Assembly: GCA_938023035.1 (NCBI GenBank)
Contig: CALIDI010000042.1
Location: 1-64,000 of the forward strand
Origin: an uncultured Leptolyngbyaceae cyanobacterium
GTDB lineage: Bacteria > Cyanobacteriota > Cyanobacteriia > Leptolyngbyales > Leptolyngbyaceae
DNA: 64,000 nt
Reading direction: 5' to 3'
Shown: positions 9,345-18,906 of the stretch, piece after piece
How the letters are laid out: the number at the start of each line of letters is the position of its first letter
Numbering within the stretch: position 1 is the stretch's first letter
Position numbers and translations under genes: made by a program
The notes under the pieces: generated by a model
What the model saw: only the letters and a program-made list of their open reading frames with translations
What the model was told of the DNA's origin: nothing
Databases searched by the model: none

Positions 9345-9848
9345 ATGAAGACCCGCGATGCCACAAAAGCAGACTTACCTGCGATTGTAGAAATTTACAA
9401 CTCCACAATTCCTTACCAAACGGTTACCGGAGATTTGCAGCCAGTCACTATCGAAAGTCGGATGGAGTGGTTTTTAGCCCATTCCCCCGACAGGCGCCCC
9501 CTCTGGGTGATGGAAGTGGGTGACCAAGTGATTGCCTGGCTAGGGTTTCAATCGTTTTACGGCAGGCCAGCCTACGACACGACAGCAGAGTTGAGTATCT
9601 ACGTTTCCCCTGATTATCGTCGTAAAGGCATTGGCCGCATTTTATTACAGAAGGCGATCGCCCAAAGCCCCTCCTTTGGCATTAAAACTCTGCTGGGGTT
9701 TATCTTTGCTGATAACCTGCCCAGCCTGATTTTATTTGAGCGCTTTGGCTTTCAGCGTTGGGGTTACCTACCAAAGGTTGCTGACTTTGGTAGCACCGAG
9801 CGAGATCTGGTCATCCTAGGTCTGCGGCTCAATGGCTTGAGTGAATAG
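9345..9848 (+). CDS. GNAT family N-acetyltransferase (phosphinothricin-acetyltransferase-like)
   Basis: A 167-residue GCN5-related acetyltransferase, using acetyl-CoA to modify an amino group of an unknown substrate. The N-terminus MKTRDATKADLPAIVEIYN is the usual first strand/helix. The acetyl-CoA pyrophosphate-binding loop is YRRKGIGRILLQKA, and the late part (FIFADNLPSLILFERFGFQRWG) matches the Pat/Bar-like subgroup. The ATG at 9345 matches where the fold starts; an in-frame ATG at 9330 and a TTG at 9246 add residues without family resemblance. Resemblance to the phosphinothricin group does not prove that substrate. Confidence 0.88.
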   Translation: MKTRDATKADLPAIVEIYNSTIPYQTVTGDLQPVTIESRMEWFLAHSPDRRPLWVMEVGDQVIAWLGFQSFYGRPAYDTTAELSIYVSPDYRRKGIGRILLQKAIAQSPSFGIKTLLGFIFADNLPSLILFERFGFQRWGYLPKVADFGSTERDLVILGLRLNGLSE

Positions 9849-9902
9849 AACCCGAATTGGCCACTAACAAAGCACCAGAGACCCATCGCGATGCGCTCTA
9901 CG

Positions 9903-10181
9903 CTACCGGCAGTTCAAAACACCCTCTTGAACCCCCGATTGACCACCCATTGGTCGCACGCTTAAGCTTGGCGTTTGCCCCGGATAGCAGCGTACCAAGA
10001 CAGTATCTTCACTCCGAGTGACATACAAAACAGAGACAGGTTGACCCATTAGCCTGGCTCTTACCAGTTGGGGTGGGGCCACCGCCGTGGCGATCGCTAC
10101 AGGTTGTCGCCCCAAAGAAAAGCCAAGGGTCAAAGCCAGGGCTAGTAAACCTAAACCAATCCAAAAACCAGCCAGTTTCAT
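9903..10181 (-). CDS. Small membrane-anchored or secreted protein, unknown
   Basis: A 92-residue protein with an N-terminal hydrophobic helix (KLAGFWIGLGLLALALTLGF) followed by a small extracytoplasmic-looking domain ending in a cysteine (GVLNCR). I do not recognise a family. A second Cys lies at VRCYPGQ, so a disulfide is possible. I chose MKLAGFW as start over an upstream in-frame ATG (MIRREK). It is on the same strand as the small zinc-ribbon gene and 289 bases downstream of it. Confidence 0.55.
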   Translation of the reverse strand: MKLAGFWIGLGLLALALTLGFSLGRQPVAIATAVAPPQLVRARLMGQPVSVLYVTRSEDTVLVRCYPGQTPSLSVRPMGGQSGVQEGVLNCR

Positions 10182-10291
10182 TTTTTCGCGCCTAATCAAT
10201 AAACTGGGTCATCGCATAGCATCCTGACCATTCCAAATGCCCGACCGCAACAGCAAACCCCGACAGCACCCTCTCTGTCCTCTATCCTCCC

Positions 10292-10471
10292 TTACTTCTT
10301 TTTAGCTTTCCAGGTGCCGCCGTAGGTGTAGAAAGGGTTATTGCGGCTAACACTTGGCCAACAGTTGGGGCAGACAAATGCCCAGACCCCAGTTGGCTCG
10401 AATTGCACCCGGTATAGCACACTGGCAAGCTGTTGACAGCGCATACAGGCTTTTTGGCGATCGCGGCTCAT
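10292..10471 (-). CDS. Small zinc-ribbon-like protein
   Basis: A 59-residue protein starting MSRDRQKACMRC, with CxxC at the N-terminus (CMRC) and a second CPNC about 25 residues later: the four-cysteine arrangement of a zinc ribbon. The C-terminus is RNNPFYTYGGTWKAKKK, basic. Such small zinc-ribbon proteins are common in cyanobacterial genomes, but I assign no function. An in-frame start eight codons upstream is less likely. It diverges from carB. Confidence 0.7.
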   Translation of the reverse strand: MSRDRQKACMRCQQLASVLYRVQFEPTGVWAFVCPNCWPSVSRNNPFYTYGGTWKAKKK

Positions 10472-10679
10472 TTGAATTGTTCTGAGGTCAGTCAATCGAG
10501 GCCCGCTCGAAACCTGTCATTGCTCTACAGGCAAAACCTTGGGCCTAAACTGGGACAGGGGTTATCTATAACTTACCCTCATATCAGCAAATCTTGGGAA
10601 TGGCTAAAAGACACACAATTTCTTGAAAGAAACCTCCTAGAATAGGTGGGATTTCCAGCTAACGTTTTGTCGAAGTGCC

Positions 10680-13600
10680 ATGCCACGCCGCAACGATCTC
10701 AAAAAAATTCTCTTGATTGGTTCTGGCCCGATTGTGATTGGGCAAGCCTGCGAGTTTGACTATTCTGGCACCCAAGCCTGTAAGGCTCTACGAGATGAGG
10801 GCTACGAGGTGGTGTTAATCAACTCCAACCCGGCAACGATCATGACCGATCCAGAGACCGCCGATCGCACCTATATTGAGCCGATTACGCCAGAAATTGT
10901 GGCTAAAATTATTGAGAAAGAGCGCCCCGACGCCTTGCTGCCTACCATGGGCGGCCAGACAGCCTTGAACACAGCCGTAGCGCTGGCTAAAAATGGCACC
11001 CTAGAAAAATTTGACGTTGAGCTAATTGGGGCGAAGCTACCAGCGATTGAAAAAGCTGAAGATCGCAAGCTCTTTAAAGAGGCAATGGAAAAGATTGGGG
11101 TGCCCGTTTGCCCCTCAGGACTGGCGACAACCCTGGAAGAGGCACGGGCGATCGCCCAGCAGATTGGATCCTACCCGCTGATTATTCGCCCCGCCTTTAC
11201 CATGGGTGGCTCGGGCGGAGGCATTGCGTATAACCAAGAAGAATATGAACTGATTGCCACCTCTGGGCTAGAAGCCAGCCCGGTTTCTCAAATTCTGGTA
11301 GAGAAATCGCTGCTCGGCTGGAAGGAGTATGAGCTAGAGGTCATGCGAGACATGGCCGATAACGTCGTGATAATCTGCTCGATTGAAAACCTAGATCCAA
11401 TGGGGGTACACACTGGCGACTCAATTACCGTGGCTCCGGCCCAAACCCTGACAGATAAGGAGTACCAGCGCCTGCGCGATTACTCGATCGCGATTATTCG
11501 TGAAATTGGTGTGGATACAGGCGGTTCAAACATCCAGTTTTCGGTGAATCCCGACAATGGGGATGTCATTGTGATCGAGATGAACCCCAGAGTATCCCGT
11601 AGTTCAGCTCTAGCATCGAAGGCGACGGGCTTCCCGATCGCGAAGATGGCGGCTAAATTGGCTGTCGGCTACACGTTGGATGAAATCCCGAATGATATCA
11701 CCAAGAAAACCCCAGCCAGTTTTGAGCCAACAATCGACTATGTGGTCACCAAAGTTCCCCGCTTTGCCTTTGAAAAGTTCCCAGGTTCTGAACCGGTGCT
11801 CACAACCCAGATGAAATCAGTGGGCGAAGCAATGGCCATCGGACGCACCTTTCAAGAATCGTTTCAAAAAGCCCTGCGATCGCTGGAAACGGGCCGGGCG
11901 GGCTGGGGCTGCGATCGCCCCGAAAAGCTCCCTAGCCTGCAACAGATTCGGGCAGGGTTGCGCACCCCCAATCCTGATCGCATCTTTACCATCCGACATG
12001 CTTTTCAGATGGGCATGAGTGTGGAAGAGGTGTATGAACTGACGGCCATTGACCCCTGGTTTCTCAATAAACTCTATGAACTGTTAGAGACAGAGAAATT
12101 TCTCAAGCGCACTCCCCTGGTCAATCTCAATCGGGAACAACTGTTGGCAGTAAAACAACAGGGCTTTAGCGATCGCCAGATTGCCTATGCGACCAAGACG
12201 ACAGAAGACGCAGTCCGCTCCCATCGCAAAGCTTTGGGAGTCATTCCCGTTTACAAGACTGTCGATACCTGCGCCGCAGAATTTGAGGCCCTAACGCCCT
12301 ACTACTACTCCACCTACGAAGTGGGTGAAAGCGAGGTGCTGCCCAGCGACAAACAGAAAGTGATGATTCTCGGTGGTGGCCCCAATCGTATCGGCCAGGG
12401 CATCGAGTTTGACTACTGCTGCTGCCATACTTCCTTTGCCCTGCGGGCTGATGGGTTTGAGACGATTATGGTCAACTCCAACCCAGAGACCGTTTCGACA
12501 GACTACGACACCAGCGATCGCCTCTACTTTGAGCCGCTGACGAAGGAAGATGTGCTAAACATCATCGAAGCAGAAAACCCGGCGGGGGTAATTATTCAAT
12601 TCGGTGGCCAAACACCGCTGAAGCTGGCAGTGCCTCTACAGCAATATCTGTCCAGCCCCGATTGTCCGGTGGCCACACAAATCTGGGGCACTTCCCCAGA
12701 TTCGATTGACGCCGCTGAAGACCGGGAACGATTTGAGAAAATTCTGCGCGAACTCAACATTCAGCAACCCTCGAATGGGTTGGCCCGCAGTTTTCAGGAG
12801 GCCTTAGAAGTTGCCCGGCGCATCAACTACCCCGTGGTAGTCAGACCCAGCTATGTGCTGGGTGGCCGCGCCATGGAAATTGTTTACTCTGATGCGGAAC
12901 TAGAGCGCTACATGACCTATGCCGTGCAGGTGGAACCCGACCACCCCATCCTCATCGATAAGTATTTAGAGAATGCAGTGGAAGTCGATGTGGATGCGAT
13001 CGCCGATCCGACGGGCAATGTGGTCATTGGTGGCATCATGGAACACATCGAAGAAGCCGGGATTCACTCGGGCGACTCAGCCTGCTCGATCCCCACCCTT
13101 TACCTCAGCCAGGAAGTACTAGATCGGATTCGCAAATGGACGATTGACCTGGCCAAAGCACTCAAGGTGATTGGATTAATCAACATTCAGTTTGCGGTGC
13201 AGGGCAACCAAGTTTACATTTTAGAGGCCAACCCCCGCGCCTCCCGCACGGTTCCCTTTGTCTCGAAAGCAATTGGTGTGCCCCTAGCCAAAATAGCGGC
13301 ACGAATTATGTCAGGCAAAACTCTGGAAGCATTGAACTATACCCAGGAAGTCATCCCCAGCCATATTTCAGTGAAAGAGGCCGTGCTTCCCTTCGATAAG
13401 TTTGCTGGCACCGATACCATCCTGGGGCCAGAGATGCGTTCTACAGGCGAGGTGATGGGCATCGACAGTACCTTTGGGGCCGCCTTTGCAAAGGCGGAAC
13501 TAGGGGCCAGTCAGCGCCTCCCCCTGACAGGGACGGTGTTTGTTTCCATGAGCGATCGCAGTAAGGCTGCGATTGTGCCCATTGTCAAAGAATTCATCGA

Positions 13601-13925
13601 CCTCGGCTTTAAGATTGTCGCGACCATTGGCACCCGCAAAATCTTGCAAGAGCATGGTCTCGATGCAGAACTAGTGCTCAAACTTCATGAAGGTCGCCCC
13701 CATGTGGTGGATTGGATCAAAAATGGTCAGATTCAACTGGTGATCAATACCCCCTCTGGGCAGGAGGCTCAGGCCGATGGTCGGTTAATTCGCCGCACTA
13801 CGCTGTCCTACAAAATCCCAATTGTGACGACAGTGGCTGGGGCCAGAGCAACAGCCGCCGCAATTCGGTCGTTGCAGACGGCCTCCCTTGAAGTCAAAGC
13901 CTTGCAAGACTATATTGGCCGCTAA
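10680..13925 (+). CDS. carB: Carbamoyl-phosphate synthase large subunit
   Basis: CarB makes carbamoyl phosphate from bicarbonate, ammonia (from CarA) and two ATP, feeding arginine and pyrimidine synthesis. Two homologous halves are visible, each with a pre-ATP-grasp nucleotide fold ([20 protein letters not shown] at the start; [18 protein letters not shown] near residue 560) and an ATP-grasp domain ([16 protein letters not shown] in the second). They are joined by a helical oligomerisation domain and followed by an MGS-like allosteric domain ([16 protein letters not shown] to the end). Length 1081 is standard. carA is not adjacent. Confidence 0.98.
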   Translation: MPRRNDLKKILLIGSGPIVIGQACEFDYSGTQACKALRDEGYEVVLINSNPATIMTDPETADRTYIEPITPEIVAKIIEKERPDALLPTMGGQTALNTAVALAKNGTLEKFDVELIGAKLPAIEKAEDRKLFKEAMEKIGVPVCPSGLATTLEEARAIAQQIGSYPLIIRPAFTMGGSGGGIAYNQEEYELIATSGLEASPVSQILVEKSLLGWKEYELEVMRDMADNVVIICSIENLDPMGVHTGDSITVAPAQTLTDKEYQRLRDYSIAIIREIGVDTGGSNIQFSVNPDNGDVIVIEMNPRVSRSSALASKATGFPIAKMAAKLAVGYTLDEIPNDITKKTPASFEPTIDYVVTKVPRFAFEKFPGSEPVLTTQMKSVGEAMAIGRTFQESFQKALRSLETGRAGWGCDRPEKLPSLQQIRAGLRTPNPDRIFTIRHAFQMGMSVEEVYELTAIDPWFLNKLYELLETEKFLKRTPLVNLNREQLLAVKQQGFSDRQIAYATKTTEDAVRSHRKALGVIPVYKTVDTCAAEFEALTPYYYSTYEVGESEVLPSDKQKVMILGGGPNRIGQGIEFDYCCCHTSFALRADGFETIMVNSNPETVSTDYDTSDRLYFEPLTKEDVLNIIEAENPAGVIIQFGGQTPLKLAVPLQQYLSSPDCPVATQIWGTSPDSIDAAEDRERFEKILRELNIQQPSNGLARSFQEALEVARRINYPVVVRPSYVLGGRAMEIVYSDAELERYMTYAVQVEPDHPILIDKYLENAVEVDVDAIADPTGNVVIGGIMEHIEEAGIHSGDSACSIPTLYLSQEVLDRIRKWTIDLAKALKVIGLINIQFAVQGNQVYILEANPRASRTVPFVSKAIGVPLAKIAARIMSGKTLEALNYTQEVIPSHISVKEAVLPFDKFAGTDTILGPEMRSTGEVMGIDSTFGAAFAKAELGASQRLPLTGTVFVSMSDRSKAAIVPIVKEFIDLGFKIVATIGTRKILQEHGLDAELVLKLHEGRPHVVDWIKNGQIQLVINTPSGQEAQADGRLIRRTTLSYKIPIVTTVAGARATAAAIRSLQTASLEVKALQDYIGR

Positions 13926-14144
13926 GGGGCAATCGCCATACCCAGGCTTGCCGCGCATCAATGTGCGACAGAATCACGGCACCCTCGGTATGGGACAAGG
14001 AGATGAATAAAATCTCTTAGAGAAAAAGATGCGATCGCCAGACTGCTGAGGCCATTGGAGGTTAGGGGTAACACTCGTACATCCCGCCTTCAATCTAGTA
14101 GCTGTGGCTATATTGTGCTGTGCTGATATTGTAAGGATTGATAA

Positions 14145-16210
14145 GTGAAATTCCATCGTTTGGGGGGCCAGATTCTGACTTTAATTCGCCGATTCGGCTT
14201 CTGGTGTTTACTCATCAGCCTGAGTCTGACGAGTCTTTTGATTGATTACAGACAAAGGATTCCCATTCTGACGTTTGCCAAGTATGATGACGGCCTATCT
14301 TTAAACCTCGCGAACCACATCGCCCAAGGGCATTGGTTGGGGCCTTATAACAATCTGACCCATGTCAAAGGGCCTTTCTATCCATTGTTTATAGCCATTA
14401 GCCATTGGTTAGGGCTACCGATTCTAATGAGCCAGCGTCTCCTTCTAATTGGTTCTGGTTTGCTCCTGGTGTTTGCCTTTAGGCAATTTCTCAAAAATAA
14501 ATGGTTTCTAGCCATCTTTTTTGCTGTTTATATTTTTAACCCAGCAATTTATGCCCTATGGCATACAAGAACGCTCAGAAACTCTATCTATGGCAGTTTA
14601 ACGATTGCTGTTTTAGCCTGCGCAATTGGGTTAGCTGGCTCAATCAAGTGGGCATCGGCGACTCCGCTACGTTGGAGTTTAGGTTAGGCGATCGCGCTCG
14701 GTTTTTTCTTAGGCTGTTTTTGGATGACGCGAGAAGAAGGCGTCTGGACCATACCAGCACTTATTCTCATCTTAGGAACCGTCTTCGTTCGCTTAGTGAT
14801 TCACCCGCATCTCGGTTGGGAGCAAAAACTTAAACGCAGTGCTGTTGTTTTAATCGTGCCACTGATCGTGTTTTCATCCACCCTTGCTCCTGTCCTAGTG
14901 AGCAACCAACTTCTTTACGGCAAAGCTATGCTGACAGATATGAAGGATGGAAACCTCAAAGCAGCCTACGGAGCTTTAACTAGAGTCAAGCCAGCATCTT
15001 GGCATCCCTATATTCCTGTCAGTCGTCAGGTACGCCAGCAAATTTATGCAATCAGCCCAGCGTTTAACCACTTAAGCCCATTTCTCGAAAAAGATTTGTT
15101 GGAGCAGTGGAGCGAACCGGGCTGTCGGCTTTACAACATCTGCAACGATTATGCCGGTGTTTGGCTGATCTGGGCCTTAAGAGATGCCTTACAGTTAGCA
15201 GGCTATTATGAGACTCCTCAAACAGCCTCAGCTTATTACAACAGGCTGGCTCTAGAAATCAATGCCGCTTGTTCTGCAAAGAAACTTGACTGCTTACCCC
15301 CCGATCAACCTTCGTCAGCCCCTGGCATGCCGCCTATTTAAAGCCCCTCCTACAATCATTTTGGGCGGGGCTTCAGGAGCTTTATCTCCTCAACCACATT
15401 ACAGTGCGACCATTCAATCTAGCCTGTTCAGCCCCATTGACCCTTAACGAAGTTCCCTTTTTTGGGCAGTTTTTACATAGCTGGCCTACCCCAGTTTGCC
15501 ATACGCCAGCAACCTTAGAGCCTACACCATCTAAACTGCTGATTGCTTCAGGTTCCCTGCAACCCGCTGACGCTCCAGTTGTCATTAGTACTAACCGCAG
15601 TAACTCCCTCGTTTTAGACTATCTATATCCACTCAAATCTTCCCTGATTCTAAAAACATTTCATCTTGAACCAAATCAGTTGCATATTGCCCTTTTTTGC
15701 AATCAGGATTGTAAGATAAGACTATTGTAAAATAAACAAAATGTCCTAAATGAAATGGAGCTTGATTTTTCTCAAGTTAAAGTTCCAATAGAACTGGTTA
15801 ATCAACACTTAAGCTATCAAATTGAATCAATTCAGCAATTTGTCAATACTGATCAACAATAGAACTTTTTATTAAATCAACCCTTTAAGGTTGCTTTGCT
15901 GCGGCTTAATCTAGTGTTGTATAAAGTTCTTAATCGAATTTTTTTGCCAATTACTCTTCTCTTTTTTATACTGAATACTTATTTTAGTGTCTTTCGACGA
16001 TTTTCTTTTTATTATCTGCTTTCTCTGGCACTAGTCAGCATCATCTGTTTTCGGATATTGATTCTTTCTGTGATTAATGTCAGTGCATTTCCAGCGATTA
16101 ATATTATTTATCTGACACCCCTCTATTTCTTGATGCCCTTGCTGTACTTACTAATCTTTTCAGATTTTGTCCAGAACATTCATTTGCTTCAGAGACAGGC
16201 CAACGAGTAA
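14145..16210 (+). pseudogene. Decayed polytopic membrane protein (glycosyltransferase-like)
   Basis: One long membrane protein (about 690 codons) is broken here. Frame from GTG 14145 gives several hydrophobic helices and an early FAKYDDG, the acidic pair typical of the first outer loop in GT-C type glycosyltransferases. An in-frame TAG sits at 14685-14687 (after RWSLG), yet the same frame continues as AIALGFFLGCFWMTREEG to PGMPPI and stops at 15341. From there the protein resumes in another frame (KPLLQSFWAGLQELYLLNH), with further stops at 15728-15730 and 15860-15862, then ends in four or so helices at 16210. GC is lower than in neighbours. Family is not named with confidence; the decay is directly visible. 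Confidence 0.75.
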
Positions 16211-16320
16211 GCTAAGGCGTCAGTCTGGCTGCCCTCACCCCTTTCTTGAATGCCCGGTAGGGCTATACCCCTCTGTCAGAGCAGGAGAGGGGCTTCGAGC
16301 TGGTTCCCCTGCTCCCTTGA
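16206..16320. repeat. Dispersed non-coding repeat, copy A
   Basis: The stretch after the decayed membrane gene contains TAAGCTAAGGCGTCAGTCTG, then GCCCTCACCCCTTTCTTGAA and GGGCTATACCCCTC. A close relative of the first element is at 29321-29345, and the TTTCTTGAATGCC...GGGCTATACCC part recurs near 29145-29175. Both copies lie just after genes or decayed genes. Confidence 0.7.
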
Positions 16321-16437
16321 GAAATCATTGCGCCCACTTAAATTCGCACCACTTAGATTTGTAATATTTATAACACTTCGTCGTTTTGTTGATGCTACAG
16401 CTATGATTGAGGCGATCGCGTTAGGCAGGTAGTGGCG

Positions 16438-17772
16438 ATGAAGTTACGGTACCTTGTAGTGGGTTTATTTCTGGGTTGGGGCAGTGGGCAAATTGAGCAT
16501 GCTTCCATCCAGCAAAGCCAGAGTCTAGGCTGTGACCTATTTGCAGACCCTGCCCAGGCAGCAAATCCTGACCAGGTTGAGCAACTGCGCCGCACCAATC
16601 AATGCCCGAATTGTGATTTAAGTGGTGCGAATCTGACAGAGGCGAATTTCTATGGTGCCAATCTGGTCAATGCTAATCTGCGTAGGGCCAACCTGAAAGG
16701 GGCCAATCTGGGGGCTGTCAATCTTTCTGATGCCGATTTGAGCGGAGCTGACCTGAGCAATGCCTATCTCTTTACCGCGATTTTGGATGGCACCAACTTA
16801 AGTAATGCGAATTTGCAATTAGCCTACCTCCGGGAAGTTAAGCTGAATAATGTTAACCTTCAGGGGGCCAACCTGAAGGGGATTAATCTTAGTCATACCA
16901 ATCTGGGTAGCCTCAGTTTGAAGGGCGCAGATTTGAGGGATGCGAATCTGAGTTACACCAGTTTTATTGATTTTCGGGTGCCAGGAGTCAACTCAAATGA
17001 TAGTAGCTTGCGTCAATTAGCACCCCTATTCCTGTTTCAGACGGGTTGTTTAACGGCCAATAATAGTGACAACTTTCTCAACTCGTTGCGGGATTCAGGT
17101 ATTGAGATGTTGCGTACCGACTTAACAGGGATCAATCTGAGTAGTGCAAACCTGAGTTATGCGATGCTCGCGAATCTAGTTCTGGATGGTGCAAACCTGC
17201 GTAATGCTAATCTCACGGGGGCAACTTTGCGCTGTAGCAGCCTGAAAAATGCAGTGTTGGATGGAGCCGATCTCAAAAACACAGTCTTAGAAGCGACTAT
17301 TCTAGAGGGAGCCAGTACCCAAGATGTCAAAAATGCCAATTTGGGAGGGGTGGTTCCGGCGGTGACGAATCAACAACTTCGGGGACAGCAAGCCCAGGCA
17401 AGAAGTTATGTCGGGGCTATGAATCGGGCGCAGCAAGCCTATTTTCTGGAGAAAAACCAGTTTGCCCCTAATATTCAGGCTCTAAATATTGGTATTCGGG
17501 AAGAAACGGAGGAGTACCAGTATCGCATCTTTAATTATCCTCGCCGCGATCGCGCCGTGATGCTGGCAGGCATTCCTAAACGGGGTGGCTTCAAAAGCTA
17601 CATTGGCTTTGTCCATGTGAGTGGAACTTCTTCAGCTAAAAACATGACTACCTGGGCAGTGCTTTGCGAAAGTCAGGAAGCCAGACCGCTCCTACCTAAA
17701 CTGCCAGCGTTGCCATCTTCCTCTTTGAACCAGCCAATGGCCTGCCCAGAGGGCTTCATTTCAATTCGTTAA
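16438..17772 (+). CDS. Pentapeptide-repeat protein with C-terminal type IV pilin-like domain
   Basis: The 444-residue product starts with a hydrophobic helix (YLVVGLFLGWGSG), then a long right-handed quadrilateral beta-helix of pentapeptide repeats (A[ND]L-type units such as LSGANLTEANFYGANLVNAN) from about residue 60 to 290, interrupted near residues 185-220. The last third (SYVGAMNRAQQAYFLEKNQF...YQYRIFNY) resembles the cyanobacterial type IV pilin-like G/H domain. There are cysteines in CPNCD near the N-terminal helix and at CPEGF near the end. Function unknown; a surface or periplasmic scaffold is inferred. An in-frame GTG two codons upstream is possible; the ATG at 16438 has a better-spaced AGGCAGG. 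Confidence 0.85.
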   Translation: MKLRYLVVGLFLGWGSGQIEHASIQQSQSLGCDLFADPAQAANPDQVEQLRRTNQCPNCDLSGANLTEANFYGANLVNANLRRANLKGANLGAVNLSDADLSGADLSNAYLFTAILDGTNLSNANLQLAYLREVKLNNVNLQGANLKGINLSHTNLGSLSLKGADLRDANLSYTSFIDFRVPGVNSNDSSLRQLAPLFLFQTGCLTANNSDNFLNSLRDSGIEMLRTDLTGINLSSANLSYAMLANLVLDGANLRNANLTGATLRCSSLKNAVLDGADLKNTVLEATILEGASTQDVKNANLGGVVPAVTNQQLRGQQAQARSYVGAMNRAQQAYFLEKNQFAPNIQALNIGIREETEEYQYRIFNYPRRDRAVMLAGIPKRGGFKSYIGFVHVSGTSSAKNMTTWAVLCESQEARPLLPKLPALPSSSLNQPMACPEGFISIR

Positions 17773-17913
17773 GGCCACTTAGAGGGCGTTTGAAAAGTAT
17801 CTAGGGCGATTAAAGTCTGGAGCATCCTGTTAGCATAAAGCCGGCAACATAAAGCACACCCCCCTCCCAGAGCGATTCATATTCTGTCGCAGATAGGGCA
17901 ATGCTCGGAATGT

Positions 17914-18615
17914 TCAGGCTTGTTGCAAGGAGATGATTACCGTCTGCTTGTTATCGGCACCTGGTTGACAGCGCACCTCGCCACCCTGGACTTCGATGCG
18001 ACGGCAGCAAAGCACAATTTCTGTCGCAAAGTCGCGATCGCCAATCGGGGCAAAGCGCTGAGCCGTCACCTTGATAGCCACACGGCCATTGTCAGCATCT
18101 GTGCCAATAATCACTGGAATCGCTGGGTCAGAGTAACGCGAGCCGCGAGCGATTAAATCAGTCAAAACGGCTTCAACTAACTCTTGATCGGCTAAAGCCG
18201 GTGGTAAGTTATCAATCACATCAAGCATGACCCGGTTACCACTCCCCATCGTGGGCGCTTGAAGATGACGACTCACCACAGCCAGCAACAGGCGTAAGTC
18301 AATCGGTACCAGCCGAACTTCGACCTTACCCGCTTCTAGTTTTTGCAATAAAAGTGTGTCAGCAATCAAATCGCTCAGGCAACTCACTTCGCTTTGTAAT
18401 TGCATCAGATGAGCACGCTGCGCATCAACAGTATCAGCTTCAAACAGTTGCTTGCAGCACAGCCCCATTTGCTCTAAAGAACGACCAGCTCGACGTTCCA
18501 AAGAGGATACAACAACACGCTGAGCCGCCAAATAGCGCCTCAGTTCCTCGTTTTGTTTTTGTACGCGCTGTAAAAGCTGGGGGTTGGAAACCAGCGTCGT
18601 CGATGAATATGACAT
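17914..18615 (-). CDS. Degenerate histidine-kinase-like protein
   Basis: A 233-residue protein organised like a HisKA/HATPase core: a coiled N-terminal region (NPQLLQRVQKQNEELRRYL), a two-helix stretch ending in LLLQKLEAGKVEV, then a GHKL-like domain (ADQELVEAVLTDLIARGSRYS ... IEVQGGEV). The usual HxxRTP phospho-acceptor is absent from the first helix, which reads VSSLERRAGRSLEQM. The N-box Asn is replaced (TDLIARGSRYS) and G1/G2 glycines are missing. So it is probably not an active kinase; it may act as a pseudo-kinase or regulatory partner. No response regulator is adjacent. Confidence 0.65.
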   Translation of the reverse strand: MSYSSTTLVSNPQLLQRVQKQNEELRRYLAAQRVVVSSLERRAGRSLEQMGLCCKQLFEADTVDAQRAHLMQLQSEVSCLSDLIADTLLLQKLEAGKVEVRLVPIDLRLLLAVVSRHLQAPTMGSGNRVMLDVIDNLPPALADQELVEAVLTDLIARGSRYSDPAIPVIIGTDADNGRVAIKVTAQRFAPIGDRDFATEIVLCCRRIEVQGGEVRCQPGADNKQTVIISLQQA

Positions 18616-18788
18616 GTTTATCTATGCGCAAATCTTATCTTTGCTTATTTATAACGCATCTCGTTAAGGAAAGTAACGATTTTTCAGATTACCGATCAAA
18701 ACCTCAGCTTTTCTTTAGATTGATCGGCGTGGGGACTGTAGCAAACGACCATGGGCAGGGAAACCCGACCTGATTCTAAAAGTATCGG

Positions 18789-18817
18789 CACTTCCAGAAG
18801 TTTTCTGAGTGTTTTTT
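18789..18817 (+). terminator. Hairpin plus T-run upstream of the lipoxygenase gene
   Basis: CAGAA at 18795-18799 pairs with TTCTG at 18803-18807, extended outward by CACT/AGTG with a small bulge, and is followed by six T (18812-18817). It lies about 90 bases before the lipoxygenase ATG and downstream of no plus-strand gene, so it could be an attenuator in the leader or just a weak hairpin. I cannot tell where transcription starts. Confidence 0.35.
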
Positions 18818-18906
18818 GGCGTTGGGTGCCTTTTGGGATTGTGGAAAGAAACAACTTCTTGATGAAGTAATTAGCAGCCGACCTTGCTGCCATAGGGAGC
18901 ACCATT

